Assembly (NCBI RefSeq): GCF_023684385.1 | Contig: NZ_JAGSOJ010000002.1 | Location: 868,001 to 932,000 of the forward strand | DNA: 64,000 bases | Direction of reading: 5' to 3' | From: Oceanirhabdus seepicola | GTDB taxonomy: Bacteria; Bacillota; Clostridia; Clostridiales; Clostridiaceae | Shown: piece by piece, positions 8,285 to 17,256 of the stretch | Position numbering within the stretch: the stretch's first letter is position 1 | Layout: each line of letters opens with the position of its first letter | Made by a program: the position numbers and the translations under genes | Notes under the pieces: model-generated | Told to the model about the DNA's origin: nothing | What the model saw: the letters and a program-made list of their open reading frames with translations, nothing else | Database searches by the model: none

Positions 8285-10208
8285 ATTCTTGAAGTTCAGT
8301 CCATTCTGTTAAGAGTTCTTCAAGTTCTGAACTTAGTTTTTCTTTATTCTTGTATAGCTTATTTACCTTATCATAATCTGTTGAGAAGAGTTCAATTTCT
8401 TCATTAATATTAGAAATATTCAATTCAAGTTCACTTATCTTATTTTCAAGGAATGATAAGCGATTTTCTTTTTTTCGTTGTTCCCTAGATATTATTTTAT
8501 TTTCTTGGTATTTAATATTTGATATTGAATCATCATTCTTTGGTTTTGGTTTATTGATTGAAGCCTTTGATGAAAGAATTTTCTTATATTCATCATAAGT
8601 ATAATCAAATTTTGTTATCTTACAATCTTTTAATTCTAAAACTTTATTAGAAATTTTATTTATAAAAAATCTGTCATGTGATACAAATAAAATGGTGCCA
8701 TCAAACTCTTCAAGAGATGATTCTAACATTTCTCTTGAGGATATATCAAGATGATTTGTAGGTTCATCCATGATGAGGAAGTTTACTTTGTTTTGCATTA
8801 GTATACACATCTTTAATCTACTTCTTTCACCACCAGATAGAGTTAAGACTTTTTTATTGATATCCTCTGTGAAGAATAAGTATCTAGCGAGTATCCCTCT
8901 TATTAGTCCTTCGGCTATAGGAAATTCATCCTGAAAAACTTGAAGTACTGTCTTATCCTCATTAGGAAACTTTATTTCTTGAGGTAAATATGCCATTTTG
9001 ATACTTGCACCTAATTTAATAGTACCATTATCCTCTTTGTAGAAAGAATCAATTGATTCAGGGTGAAACTTTCTGATAATTGATTTTAGAAATGTTGACT
9101 TTCCAGAACCATTTTTTCCAACTAAAACATATCTATCTTTAATGAATATCTTTAAATTTACATTATCATAAAGCTTCAATTTACCTATAGACTTTGATAG
9201 ATTTTCGACAGTTAGTACTTCCTTACCACTTCTATTTGATGATGAAAAGGAAAGATCTGCTTTCTTTTTATTTGTATTAGGTTTTTCAACCTTATCCATT
9301 TTATCAATTCTTTTTTCCATATTAAAAGCTTTCTTAAAAAATCTTATATCATCTGCAATTTGTCCCCATAATTTAAAACGTGCGATAGCTGCTTCCATTG
9401 ATTTAATCTTTTTTTGTTGTTGAATATATTGAGCAAGTTGCTGTTCAACCCTCCGTTTTTTCTCTTCTTGATAATAACTGTAATTTCCAATGAATTCGCT
9501 GCAGTTCATGTCTTCAATTTCAATTATTTTCTTAACTACTTTATCCAAGAAATATCTATCATGAGATATAATTAACACTGTACCTTTATACTCATTCAAG
9601 AAATTCTCTAACCATTCTACAGCTTCAATATCTATGTGGTTTGTAGGTTCATCTAATAGTAATAGATCTGTATCTTGAAGTAGCAATTTACCTAAATGAA
9701 CTATTGTTTTTTCACCTCCACTTAAACAAGAAAATTCTCTGTTCCTCATATCAGATGATATTTTCAATCCAGAGCAAATTTTATTGATTTTCTCTTCAGT
9801 ATTATAACCATCACATGAATCAATGAAGGCTTGTAAATCAGAATATTCTTTAAGAAGTCTATCCATGTTATCGGTTTCTTGAGACATTTGTTTTTCTAAA
9901 GTACTCATCTTCTCAAGGGTCTCGTATATTTTTTGAAAAGATGATCTCAAAACATCTTCCACTGTAAAGTTTGAGGGGTATACGGGAATCTGTTGGAGAT
10001 ATCCTACAGACATGTTTCTCCTCATATGAAGTGTTCCATCTTCATAGTTCTCAGTTCCAGTGATAATTTTGAAAAGGGTAGTTTTTCCACAACCATTATC
10101 TCCAATTATACCTATTTTATCACCGCGATATATTTCGAGTGAAATGTTTTCAAGAACTTTATTTCCCCCGTAAAATTTAGCAAGATTTTTTATTGTAATA
10201 TCAACCAT
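8283..10208 (-). CDS. ABC-F ribosomal protection-type ATPase (downstream paralogue)
   Basis: A 641-residue soluble tandem ATPase without membrane segments. Both halves carry Walker A (GDNGCGKTT; GKNGSGKST), the LSGGE signature and Walker B (LLLLDEPTNHID; FLIMDEPTNHLD). A linker of about 80 residues joins the domains, and a coiled-coil tail follows residue 555. ABC-F proteins bind the ribosomal E site; members of this group in clostridia remove lincosamide, streptogramin A or pleuromutilin antibiotics. Start 10208 follows GGAGGGAAAATAT. It is a close paralogue of the upstream gene and differs clearly in the linker, where it keeps a longer ADDIRFFKKAF segment. It was probably duplicated in tandem and is cotranscribed. 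Substrate range cannot be read from the sequence. Confidence 0.9.
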   Translation of the reverse strand: MVDITIKNLAKFYGGNKVLENISLEIYRGDKIGIIGDNGCGKTTLFKIITGTENYEDGTLHMRRNMSVGYLQQIPVYPSNFTVEDVLRSSFQKIYETLEKMSTLEKQMSQETDNMDRLLKEYSDLQAFIDSCDGYNTEEKINKICSGLKISSDMRNREFSCLSGGEKTIVHLGKLLLQDTDLLLLDEPTNHIDIEAVEWLENFLNEYKGTVLIISHDRYFLDKVVKKIIEIEDMNCSEFIGNYSYYQEEKKRRVEQQLAQYIQQQKKIKSMEAAIARFKLWGQIADDIRFFKKAFNMEKRIDKMDKVEKPNTNKKKADLSFSSSNRSGKEVLTVENLSKSIGKLKLYDNVNLKIFIKDRYVLVGKNGSGKSTFLKSIIRKFHPESIDSFYKEDNGTIKLGASIKMAYLPQEIKFPNEDKTVLQVFQDEFPIAEGLIRGILARYLFFTEDINKKVLTLSGGERSRLKMCILMQNKVNFLIMDEPTNHLDISSREMLESSLEEFDGTILFVSHDRFFINKISNKVLELKDCKITKFDYTYDEYKKILSSKASINKPKPKNDDSISNIKYQENKIISREQRKKENRLSFLENKISELELNISNINEEIELFSTDYDKVNKLYKNKEKLSSELEELLTEWTELQE

Positions 10209-10323
10209 ATATTTTCCCTCCCAAAGGTATGTTATTAGCAAAAATTTCAATGAAATGGTTCGAATGTTCCGTTATTTTCCATTTGTAAATCTTTATACTC
10301 AACTAGCATACTTTATGTGTGCC

Positions 10324-12240
10324 TTAAATTTCTTGAAGTTCAGTCCATTCTATTAAGAGTTCATCAAGCTGAGCGCTTAGATTTTCTTTATTATTGAACA
10401 ATATATTTACCTTATCATAATCTGATGAGGAGAGTTTTATTTGTTCATTTATATTAGAAATATTTAATTCTAGATCGCATATTTTATTTTCAAGGAATGA
10501 TAAGCGGGTTTCTTTTTTTCGTTGTTCTCTTGATATTATTTTATTTTCTTCATATTTAATATTAGACATTGAATTATCATTCTTTGGTTTTGGTTTATCT
10601 ATTGAAGTTTTTAATGAAATAATTTTCTTATATTCATTATAAGGGCAATCAAATTTTGTTATTTTAGAGTCCTTTAGTTCTAAAACTTTATTTGAAATTT
10701 TATTTGTAAAAAATCTATCATGTGATACAAATAAAATTGTGCCATCAAACTCTTCAAGAGAGGATTCTAACATTTCTCTTGAGGATATATCAAGATGATT
10801 TGTAGGTTCATCCATGATGAGGAAGTTTACTTTGTTTTGCATTAGCAAACACATTTTTAATCTACTTCTTTCACCACCGGATAGAGCGGATACTTTTTTG
10901 TTGATATCTTCTGAGAAGAATAAGTATCTAGCTAATAGCCCTCTTATAATTCCTTGAGCTATAGGGAATTCATCTTGAAATACTTGAATTACTGTTTTAT
11001 CCTCATTAGGAAACTTTATTTCTTGAGGTAAATATGCCATTTTGATACTTGCGCCTAATTTAATAATACCATTATCCTCTTTGTAGAAAGAATCAATAGC
11101 TTCAGGATAAAACTTTTTGATAATTGATTTTAGAAATGTTGATTTCCCCGATCCGTTTTTCCCAAGTAACACATATCTATCTTTAATAAATATCTTAAGA
11201 TTTACATTATCATAGAGCGACCTTTCACCAATAGACTTTGAGAGGTTTTCAATTGTTAGTACTTCTTTTCCACTTCTGTTTGATGAAGTAAAGACAAGGT
11301 CAGCTTTCTTTTTATTGGTAGTAGGTTTTTCAATCTTATCCATTCTCTCAATTCGTCGTTCCATATTAACAGCTCTCTTAATAGATTTTTCACTATCCCA
11401 TAGTCTAAAACGAGCGATTGCGGCTTCCATTGATTTTATCTTTTTCTGTTGTTGAATATAGTGCGCAAGTTGCTGTTCAACCCTGCGTTTTTTCTCTTCT
11501 TGATAATAACTATAGTTTCCTACAAATTCGCTGCAGCCCATGTCTTCAATTTCAATTGTTTTCTTAACCACTTTATCTAAAAAATATCTGTCATGAGATA
11601 TAATTAACACTGTACCTTTATACTCATCTAAGAAATTTTCTAACCATTCAACAGCTTCTATATCTATGTGATTTGTAGGTTCATCTAATAATAATAGATC
11701 AGTGTCTTGAAGAAGCAGTTTACCTAAATGTACTATGGTTTTTTCACCACCACTTAAACAAGTGAATTCTCTATTCCTCATATCCGATGAGATTTTTAAT
11801 CCAGTACAGATTTTATTTATTTTCTCTTCAGTATTATAACCATCACATGAATCAATGAAGGCTTGCAAATCAGCATATTCTTTAAGGAGTTTATCCATGT
11901 TATCTGTACTTTCAGACATGTTTTTTTCTGAAGAACTCATTTTCTCAAGAGTTTCATATATTTCTTGAAAAGATGATTTCAAAACATCTTCAACTGTATA
12001 GTTTGTAGGGTATACTGGAATCTGTTGGAGATAGCCTACAGACATGTTTCTTCTCATATGAAGTGTTCCAGCTTCATAGTTTTCAGCTCCAGTAATGATT
12101 TTAAAAAGGGTAGTTTTCCCGCAACCATTATCTCCAATTATACCTATCTTATCACCACGATATATTTCAAGTGAGATGTTTTCAAGAATCTTATTTCCCC
12201 CGTAAAATTTAACAAGATTTTTTATTGTAATATCAACCAT
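10324..12240 (-). CDS. ABC-F ribosomal protection-type ATPase (leader-controlled paralogue)
   Basis: A 638-residue paralogue of the next gene with the same architecture: two ATP-binding domains with Walker A, LSGGE and DEPTNH motifs, an interdomain linker and a coiled-coil C terminus rich in Glu and Lys. The linker before the second domain is four residues shorter (RLWDSEKSIKRAV). ATG at 12240 follows AGGAGGAGAAAAAT. A leader of about 360 nt with a consensus promoter, a small ORF and a terminator that can be disrupted by alternative pairing precedes it, the arrangement known for inducible ABC-F resistance genes. Expected role: ribosome-targeted drug protection induced by the drug. The exact drug class is not determinable. 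Confidence 0.9.
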   Translation of the reverse strand: MVDITIKNLVKFYGGNKILENISLEIYRGDKIGIIGDNGCGKTTLFKIITGAENYEAGTLHMRRNMSVGYLQQIPVYPTNYTVEDVLKSSFQEIYETLEKMSSSEKNMSESTDNMDKLLKEYADLQAFIDSCDGYNTEEKINKICTGLKISSDMRNREFTCLSGGEKTIVHLGKLLLQDTDLLLLDEPTNHIDIEAVEWLENFLDEYKGTVLIISHDRYFLDKVVKKTIEIEDMGCSEFVGNYSYYQEEKKRRVEQQLAHYIQQQKKIKSMEAAIARFRLWDSEKSIKRAVNMERRIERMDKIEKPTTNKKKADLVFTSSNRSGKEVLTIENLSKSIGERSLYDNVNLKIFIKDRYVLLGKNGSGKSTFLKSIIKKFYPEAIDSFYKEDNGIIKLGASIKMAYLPQEIKFPNEDKTVIQVFQDEFPIAQGIIRGLLARYLFFSEDINKKVSALSGGERSRLKMCLLMQNKVNFLIMDEPTNHLDISSREMLESSLEEFDGTILFVSHDRFFTNKISNKVLELKDSKITKFDCPYNEYKKIISLKTSIDKPKPKNDNSMSNIKYEENKIISREQRKKETRLSFLENKICDLELNISNINEQIKLSSSDYDKVNILFNNKENLSAQLDELLIEWTELQEI

Positions 12241-12290
12241 ATTTTTCTCCTCCTAAATGTATATTGGTATCAAAAATTTCAATAAAAATA

Positions 12291-12390
12291 GCTCAAGGGT
12301 CCCCTTGAGCCATTTGTCAAAAAATACAGGTTAAAGGCATATTCAAAAAATATGACAAATAAATAAAGCTCAAGGCAACACCTCAAGCTA
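12291..12390 (-). promoter_or_regulatory. transcription attenuator in the ABC-F leader
   Basis: On the reverse strand GCTCAAGGG and CCCTTGAGC (12291-12310) form a hairpin followed by TATTTTTATT, a terminator about 50 nt before the ABC-F start. Two upstream segments can block it: CCTTGAGC at 12368-12375 pairs with GCTCAAGG at 12303-12310, and ATTTGTCA at 12353-12360 pairs with TGACAAAT at 12312-12319, in correct nested order. A further CTTGAG at 12382-12387 is a third competitor. Such exclusive pairings are the hallmark of attenuation. Confidence 0.7.
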
Positions 12391-12438
12391 AGCATCGAAA
12401 ATTAAATTATGTAAATACTAAATAACTATCAAAGACGC

Positions 12439-12573
12439 TTAACTTTTGGATTCATTAATATATATTAAATTTGGACGCACTTTCCCTAAGGACTTTACAG
12501 AAATGAAAATTATTCCTGCTAGACTCAATGGTAAAATATCCAAAAATAAATCATATATTACTAATGAACTCAT
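12439..12573 (-). CDS. small ORF in ABC-F leader (44 residues, hydrophobic)
   Basis: ATG at 12573 is preceded by AAAGGAG with 7-bp spacing, a better ribosome site than most annotated genes here. The product is 44 residues with a hydrophobic stretch (LVIYDLFLDILPLSLAGIIF) and a polar, basic tail. It lies just after the predicted promoter and about 60 nt before the alternative hairpins, so its translation could set the attenuator. It could equally be a separate small membrane protein. I do not recognise a family. The terminal serine-lysine residues near the stop are not a known arrest motif. Confidence 0.5.
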   Translation of the reverse strand: MSSLVIYDLFLDILPLSLAGIIFISVKSLGKVRPNLIYINESKS

Positions 12574-12606
12574 AGTTAAACTCCTTTCATAATAATCTTA
12601 CTTTAT

Positions 12607-12635
12607 ATTTTACATTAAAATTTCTGAATATTCAA
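12607..12635 (-). promoter_or_regulatory. promoter of the ABC-F leader
   Basis: On the reverse strand TTGAAT and TAAAAT are separated by 17 bp, overlapping the last codon of the upstream patatin gene. Transcription would start near 12600, giving a leader of about 360 nt. Confidence 0.65.
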
Positions 12636-13489
12636 GATAAGAATGAAATGATTCTTTCAAAATTATCTTTAGGTATATTGTAACCTTCAGAATACAGAGA
12701 TTTTAACTTAGAAAGATTTCTTTCTAATCTTTTAAATTTTACTGGGTTTTTAGGGCGTATTATTAGAATTTTTCCTTCTTCTTCAAGCTTGGTTAACTTA
12801 TTCATATGATCGTTATAAATAGAATATTTATCTAACATAAGTTTTATGAAATTTGGATAATCTTTATAGTAATACTTCAACATTTGTTTACGTCTATATG
12901 GTTTCTGTCTAAAGTTAGAGTCACGAGTCAATACCACAACAGCTTTTTTATGTATTTCTAAAGCTTTTTTATAAGGAACAGGATCGGACAGCCCTCCATC
13001 AAGTAGATCATAACCTTCAAGTTTAACTATTTGTGAGAAAAAAGGAAGACTACTTGAAGCTCTAGTAGCATTAAATAAGTGTTTTATATTATCTAAGTAG
13101 TCAGATTTATTAAAATATACAGTCTCCCCATTAAACATGTTAGTTGCTCCTATCACTAATTCTTGTTTTGATTTTTTGAAAGTTTCATAATCAAATGGCA
13201 ATAATTTATCTTGTAAATCTTGAAACATAATATCCATACTAAAGGCATTTCCAGTTTTAATTAGATTTCTCACACTTGCATATCGTTTATCACGGAGAAA
13301 ATCAGTAAAGATTCTAAGGTTACGGTTCCTTTGTTTTGATATATAAGAGAATGCATTACATGCACCAGCTGAAACACCAGTAATGTATGGAAAATCAAGT
13401 TGATTATCGAGGAAAAAATCAAGAACACCAGCTGAAAATACTCCTCTAAGACCTCCGCCTTCAAGGACAAGTGCGCAGTTATCTATCAT
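12632..13489 (-). CDS. patatin-like phospholipase
   Basis: A 285-residue serine hydrolase of the bacterial patatin (RssA/YjjU-like) family. The oxyanion loop GGGLRGVF lies at the N terminus, the nucleophile elbow GVSAG near residue 40, and the catalytic Asp in DGGLSDPVPY near residue 160, so the Ser-Asp dyad is complete. These enzymes release fatty acids from phospholipids or other lipid esters; no signal peptide is present, which argues for a cytoplasmic or membrane-surface role. The start at 13489 is chosen because GGAAG lies 8 bp before this ATG; the GTG three codons upstream overlaps that site. It is upstream of the ABC-F unit on the same strand, but the latter has its own promoter. Confidence 0.9.
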   Translation of the reverse strand: MIDNCALVLEGGGLRGVFSAGVLDFFLDNQLDFPYITGVSAGACNAFSYISKQRNRNLRIFTDFLRDKRYASVRNLIKTGNAFSMDIMFQDLQDKLLPFDYETFKKSKQELVIGATNMFNGETVYFNKSDYLDNIKHLFNATRASSSLPFFSQIVKLEGYDLLDGGLSDPVPYKKALEIHKKAVVVLTRDSNFRQKPYRRKQMLKYYYKDYPNFIKLMLDKYSIYNDHMNKLTKLEEEGKILIIRPKNPVKFKRLERNLSKLKSLYSEGYNIPKDNFERIISFLS

Positions 13490-13709
13490 ATAAATCACTT
13501 CCTTTTGAAAAATAGTTCATATGTTTATTATTGTAAAGAAACAATAATATTAATCAGAAATATATGGAGTTTTGAAAATTACTAGAGTTAAGTATCTTAA
13601 AGACGTATGATGACTACAATTATATTTGAATAAGTGAGTTATTGAATGGGTAGTAAATATATGTTAATATATGAATATTATAGGTGGATCTATAAAGGGG
13701 GAATTGAAG

Positions 13710-14186
13710 ATGACAAATATCAAAGAGGTAAAAAGGCTTTTAGATAAGTGGCAAGATATCTTGAGATTAAGAGATTGGGATATCAAGATCAAAATGGTGG
13801 ATACAGAGTGGAGAAAATCAGGGGACGTTAAAATTGATGTTGATAACTCAAATGCTATATTGCTTATTAATAGCAATCCCAAGGTTACTAATCTTGAGGA
13901 ACTAGTTGTCCATGAATTGCTTCATATCAAGCTTTGGAAAATGGATCAGATGATTGAAAAGTCTATAATTAGAGAATTTGGAGAAGATGATAATTGTTCT
14001 AAGAAAGATTTTGCAATGGATCATTTCTTTATGACATTAGAGAGCACAGTAGAGGACCTTGCTAAAGGTTTTTTAGCTGCCAACGGGAGTGAGCAAGAGG
14101 TAAGCTTCGGAAGACTAAGAAAAGAAGTAGAAGGGGAAATAGGAGAAGTCGAAAATATTTACGATAAAGTTGGAGAGGTAGAGTAG
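13710..14186 (+). CDS. putative zinc metallopeptidase-like protein (HELLH motif)
   Basis: A 158-residue protein I cannot assign to a named family. Residues about 70-80 read VVHELLHIKLW, a good HExxH zinc-protease motif in a predicted helix, as found in ImmA/IrrE-, SprT- and minigluzincin-like proteins. A possible third ligand lies in the downstream acidic region (MDHFFMTLESTVEDLA). The N terminus has an LRDWDIKI segment also seen in small helper peptidases. No signal peptide is present. GGGGGAATTGAAG precedes ATG at 13710; upstream ATG codons lack an RBS. It is followed 39 bp later by isoaspartyl dipeptidase, suggesting a two-gene unit. It could also be a phage-derived regulator peptidase. 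Confidence 0.65.
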   Translation: MTNIKEVKRLLDKWQDILRLRDWDIKIKMVDTEWRKSGDVKIDVDNSNAILLINSNPKVTNLEELVVHELLHIKLWKMDQMIEKSIIREFGEDDNCSKKDFAMDHFFMTLESTVEDLAKGFLAANGSEQEVSFGRLRKEVEGEIGEVENIYDKVGEVE

Positions 14187-14225
14187 AGATTTTGGGACTA
14201 TATGTTTGATTAATGAGGTGATTTT

Positions 14226-15368
14226 ATGATTAAAGTAATAAAAAATATCCAAGTATATGCTCCAGAAGACATAGGGGTTAAGGATATTGTCCTATGTGGT
14301 GATAAAGTAATATCAATCGAAGAAAATTTCGCTTGTGAAACGATTAAGTGCGAAGTTATTGAGGGTACTAATAAGATAGCGGTGCCAGGTATAATTGACT
14401 CTCATGTTCATATTACTGGTGGAGGAGGTGAAGGGGGATTTCACACAAGAACTCCTGAAGTGAATATTAGGGATATAGTGAGAGCGGGAGTTACAACTGT
14501 AGTAGGACTCTTAGGAACTGATGGTATAACTAGATCTATTGAAGATCTATTAGCAAAAGCATATGCTTTAGATAATGAAGGGATTTCAACATATATTTTG
14601 ACAGGTTCATATGGAGTACCATCCCGAACGCTTACAGGCAATCTCAAGAAGGATATTGCATTTATTCCAAAAGTAAGAGGGGTGAAAATTGCTTTAAGTG
14701 ATCATAGATCGTCACATCCTACTAAAGAAGAATTGTTAAGAATCACTTCAGATGTAAGAGTTGCAGGCATGCTATCTGGAAAGCAGGGGGTTGTTCATAT
14801 ACATATGGGAAGTGAAGAAAAATGTTTAAAAGATGTATTTCATATTATAGAGGAGACAGATATTCCAGCTAATATATTCTGCCCAACCCATATAAATAGG
14901 AATGATTTAGTTCTTAATGAAGGGGTAAGATTGACCCAATTAGGAGGAAGAATTGATGTCTCAGCGCATGAGGAGGATCCAAAGGGCTCAGCCAAAGATA
15001 TTGTAAAAGCAATAGATTTGGGCGCAGTAGAACATAGGATTACATTAAGCTCAGATGGTAATGGGAGTATACCTAAATTCGATGAGGTTGGAAATATGAT
15101 TGGAATAGGTATAGGAAAGTTGGAAGCTGTGATAGAAACTGTAAAACACTTAATTCAACACGAACATATGGAAATAGGAAGAGCATTTAAATTTGTTACG
15201 GAGAATGTAGCTAAAGGAATGGGGATATATCCTCATAAGGGAAGTATAACAAAAGGGTGTGATGGAGATATTCTTATTCTAGATAATAATTTGAATCTAG
15301 ATGGTGTAATAGCAAAAGGAAGAGTATTAATGAAAGATAAAGAAATATTTGTGAAAGGTACGTTTTAA
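14226..15368 (+). CDS. iadA: beta-aspartyl-peptidase (isoaspartyl dipeptidase)
   Basis: A 380-residue amidohydrolase (peptidase M38) that hydrolyses beta-aspartyl dipeptides formed by spontaneous protein isomerisation. Metal and substrate features are visible: DSHVHITGGGGEGG near residue 57, KIALSDHRSS near 155 carrying the position of the bridging carbamylated Lys, VHIHMGSEEKC near 195, CPTHINRND near 220 and SSDGNGS near 280. RBS GAGGTGATTTT precedes the ATG. Length equals that of the E. coli enzyme. It works in the cytoplasm in protein turnover, consistent with a peptidase-like upstream neighbour. Confidence 0.93.
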   Translation: MIKVIKNIQVYAPEDIGVKDIVLCGDKVISIEENFACETIKCEVIEGTNKIAVPGIIDSHVHITGGGGEGGFHTRTPEVNIRDIVRAGVTTVVGLLGTDGITRSIEDLLAKAYALDNEGISTYILTGSYGVPSRTLTGNLKKDIAFIPKVRGVKIALSDHRSSHPTKEELLRITSDVRVAGMLSGKQGVVHIHMGSEEKCLKDVFHIIEETDIPANIFCPTHINRNDLVLNEGVRLTQLGGRIDVSAHEEDPKGSAKDIVKAIDLGAVEHRITLSSDGNGSIPKFDEVGNMIGIGIGKLEAVIETVKHLIQHEHMEIGRAFKFVTENVAKGMGIYPHKGSITKGCDGDILILDNNLNLDGVIAKGRVLMKDKEIFVKGTF

Positions 15369-15418
15369 CATAAATAGAGAAGTCCCTTATCTTCTACAAA
15401 TGAGGTAGTCTTACATAT

Positions 15419-15465
15419 GGGATGCAATTTATTGAACTTTAATAGTCAATGGGTTGCATCCCTTT
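15419..15465 (+). terminator. terminator after iadA
   Basis: GGGATGCAA and TTGCATCCC pair around a 26-nt loop and are followed by TTT. The rest of 15369-15735 holds AT-rich DNA and the promoter of the LCP gene; no ORF is supported. Confidence 0.5.
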
Positions 15466-15655
15466 GACATATATTTGGCATTTAATCATCAATATTATAT
15501 AACAATTTATCCTTTAAAATTAACTGTTTTTTCAACATTTCTTTAAAAAAGAGATATAGGTAACTATTTTTTAAAAGTATCGCAACTGCAGCTTGTCCTA
15601 CTCAAATTTAAAAAAAAACCACATATTACAAAAATATTACAATTAGTTTAAACAA

Positions 15656-15684
15656 TTGTTAACATGAGAAATTAGTGCTAAAAT
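15656..15684 (+). promoter_or_regulatory. sigma-A promoter for the LCP gene
   Basis: TTGTTA and TAAAAT are separated by 17 bp, about 50 bp upstream of the LCP start codon. Confidence 0.6.
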
Positions 15685-15735
15685 AATAAAAGATGGACAG
15701 GTAAGTACATAGCATTTTTGAAAGGAAATAGGTAG

Positions 15736-17238
15736 ATGAAAAAAGGAAAGGTTGCAGTGATAAGTGGTATTGGTATACTAATAGTTGTTATGGTAATTAT
15801 ATTGGGAGCGTATTTTCATGTTATGAACAGGTATAATGAAAAGAGTTTTATAAACAATAATGTTACAAAGTCAGAAGATAAAAATAAAGAAGAGAGTATA
15901 TCTGACGTTGAAGAGAAAAAAAATAGTACAACCAATAGCAAGACAGATGATAATGTACAAGAAAAAAAAGAAGTTATAAAATATAAAGAAGTTGAAGGAA
16001 TTACTAATATTCTTCTTGTTGGTACTGATGAGCGAGAAGATGAAAAACGAACAAGATCTGATACAATGATGATTCTTACTATAGATAATATTAATTCAAA
16101 AGTTAAGATTACATCTATATTGAGAGATACTTATGCTAAGATTCCAGGATATCAGATGCAGAAATTGAATCATTCATATAGATATGGAGGGATTGATTTA
16201 TTAAGACAGTCATTACAAAAAACTTTTGAGATGAACATAGATTATTATGCTATTGTAAATTTTTATGGCTTTAAAGATATTGTTGATGAAATTGGAGGAC
16301 TTGAACTAACGGTTTCAGAAGAAGAAAAGAATGAATTAAATAGATGTATAATAGGTCTAGAAAATCAAAAAGAGAATTTCTTTGATGAAGAGCCTACATT
16401 ACTTGAAATGACAGGAACGCAACATATGAATGGGCAACAAGTATTGGCTTATTCAAGAATGAGAAAGATTGGTAGAGGGAGCTTTGACAGGGTAGAAAGG
16501 CAACGAGAAGTTGTAACAAAACTATTGTTAGAGCTTAAAGAAACTTCAATAATAAAATATCCATTTGTTGCAGATAAAATATTTGAAAGTGTTAAAACGA
16601 ATATTCCATTTAATACAGCTTTAGATATGGCGTACACTATATTGAAAAATAATGTTAACTCTATTAATCAATTACAAGTTCCTCCTGATAAGTTATGTAG
16701 AGGAGTAAATGAATATAAAGATAATGGTTTTGTATTTATCATGGATGAAGAAAATGTTAAGAAGGTAATTCATGATTTTGTTTTTGAAAATATTGAATAT
16801 AATCCTGATGAGTTTTATTGGTTTGATTATGAAAATTCAATATATTATGTAGAGCCCAAACCTAAAATTGAAGGAACTGAAACTGAGGGAACTGAAACTG
16901 AGGGAACTGAAACCGAAGGAACTGAAACCGAAGGAACTAAAACTGAGGGAACTGAAACCGAAGGAACTGAGACTGAGGAAACAGAAACCGAAGGAATTGA
17001 AACCGAAGAGACTAAAACTGAAGGAAATAAATCAAAAGAAGATTCAGAAGATACTAAATCTGAAAAAGCCAAATCTGAACAAGTTAAATCAGAAGAAAAA
17101 GAAATTGATTCTGAAGTAAGTGAATTAGATGAGTTTGAAACAGAGGAAGTTAAATCAGATGAAAGTGAAACACAAGATGCTGAAATAGAGAAAGAGAAAT
17201 CTCAAGATGAAGTTATAGATAATCAAAATGATAGTTAA
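15736..17238 (+). CDS. LytR-CpsA-Psr family glycopolymer transferase with acidic repeat tail
   Basis: A 500-residue membrane-anchored protein. Residues about 7-29 form one transmembrane segment, with the rest outside. The LCP domain spans about 90-320, with its conserved Arg/Asp positions in RSDTMMILTI, LRDTYAKIPG and SRMRKIGRGSFDRVERQ. LCP enzymes attach teichoic acids or other glycopolymers from lipid carriers to peptidoglycan. A long hydrophilic tail follows, starting with eleven 5-residue EGTET-like units encoded by a 15-bp tandem repeat, then Glu/Ser/Lys-rich sequence. The tail may span the wall. GAAAGGAAATAGGTAG gives the RBS. The upstream epimerase at 1388-2503 would supply a precursor for the same pathway, though it is not linked. 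Confidence 0.92.
   Translation: MKKGKVAVISGIGILIVVMVIILGAYFHVMNRYNEKSFINNNVTKSEDKNKEESISDVEEKKNSTTNSKTDDNVQEKKEVIKYKEVEGITNILLVGTDEREDEKRTRSDTMMILTIDNINSKVKITSILRDTYAKIPGYQMQKLNHSYRYGGIDLLRQSLQKTFEMNIDYYAIVNFYGFKDIVDEIGGLELTVSEEEKNELNRCIIGLENQKENFFDEEPTLLEMTGTQHMNGQQVLAYSRMRKIGRGSFDRVERQREVVTKLLLELKETSIIKYPFVADKIFESVKTNIPFNTALDMAYTILKNNVNSINQLQVPPDKLCRGVNEYKDNGFVFIMDEENVKKVIHDFVFENIEYNPDEFYWFDYENSIYYVEPKPKIEGTETEGTETEGTETEGTETEGTKTEGTETEGTETEETETEGIETEETKTEGNKSKEDSEDTKSEKAKSEQVKSEEKEIDSEVSELDEFETEEVKSDESETQDAEIEKEKSQDEVIDNQNDS
16870..17034 (+). repeat. 15-bp coding tandem repeat (11 units) in the LCP tail
   Basis: Eleven 15-bp units encode EGTET or close variants (EGTKT, EETET, EGIET, EGNKS). 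The first seven units are almost identical and later ones diverge, so copy number is likely to vary between strains in frame. Confidence 0.9.
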
Positions 17239-17256
17239 GAAAGGCTGGAAGCCTCT

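Noticed and set aside
12279..12395. 38-codon ORF from ATG at 12395 (reverse strand) running through the attenuator
   Set aside because: No ribosome site precedes it, and it reads through the terminator hairpin; the 12439-12573 ORF has a much better start.
16845..17072. SVSVP-repeat open frame antisense to the LCP tail
   Set aside because: It is the mirror of the 15-bp coding repeat, inside a well-supported gene.
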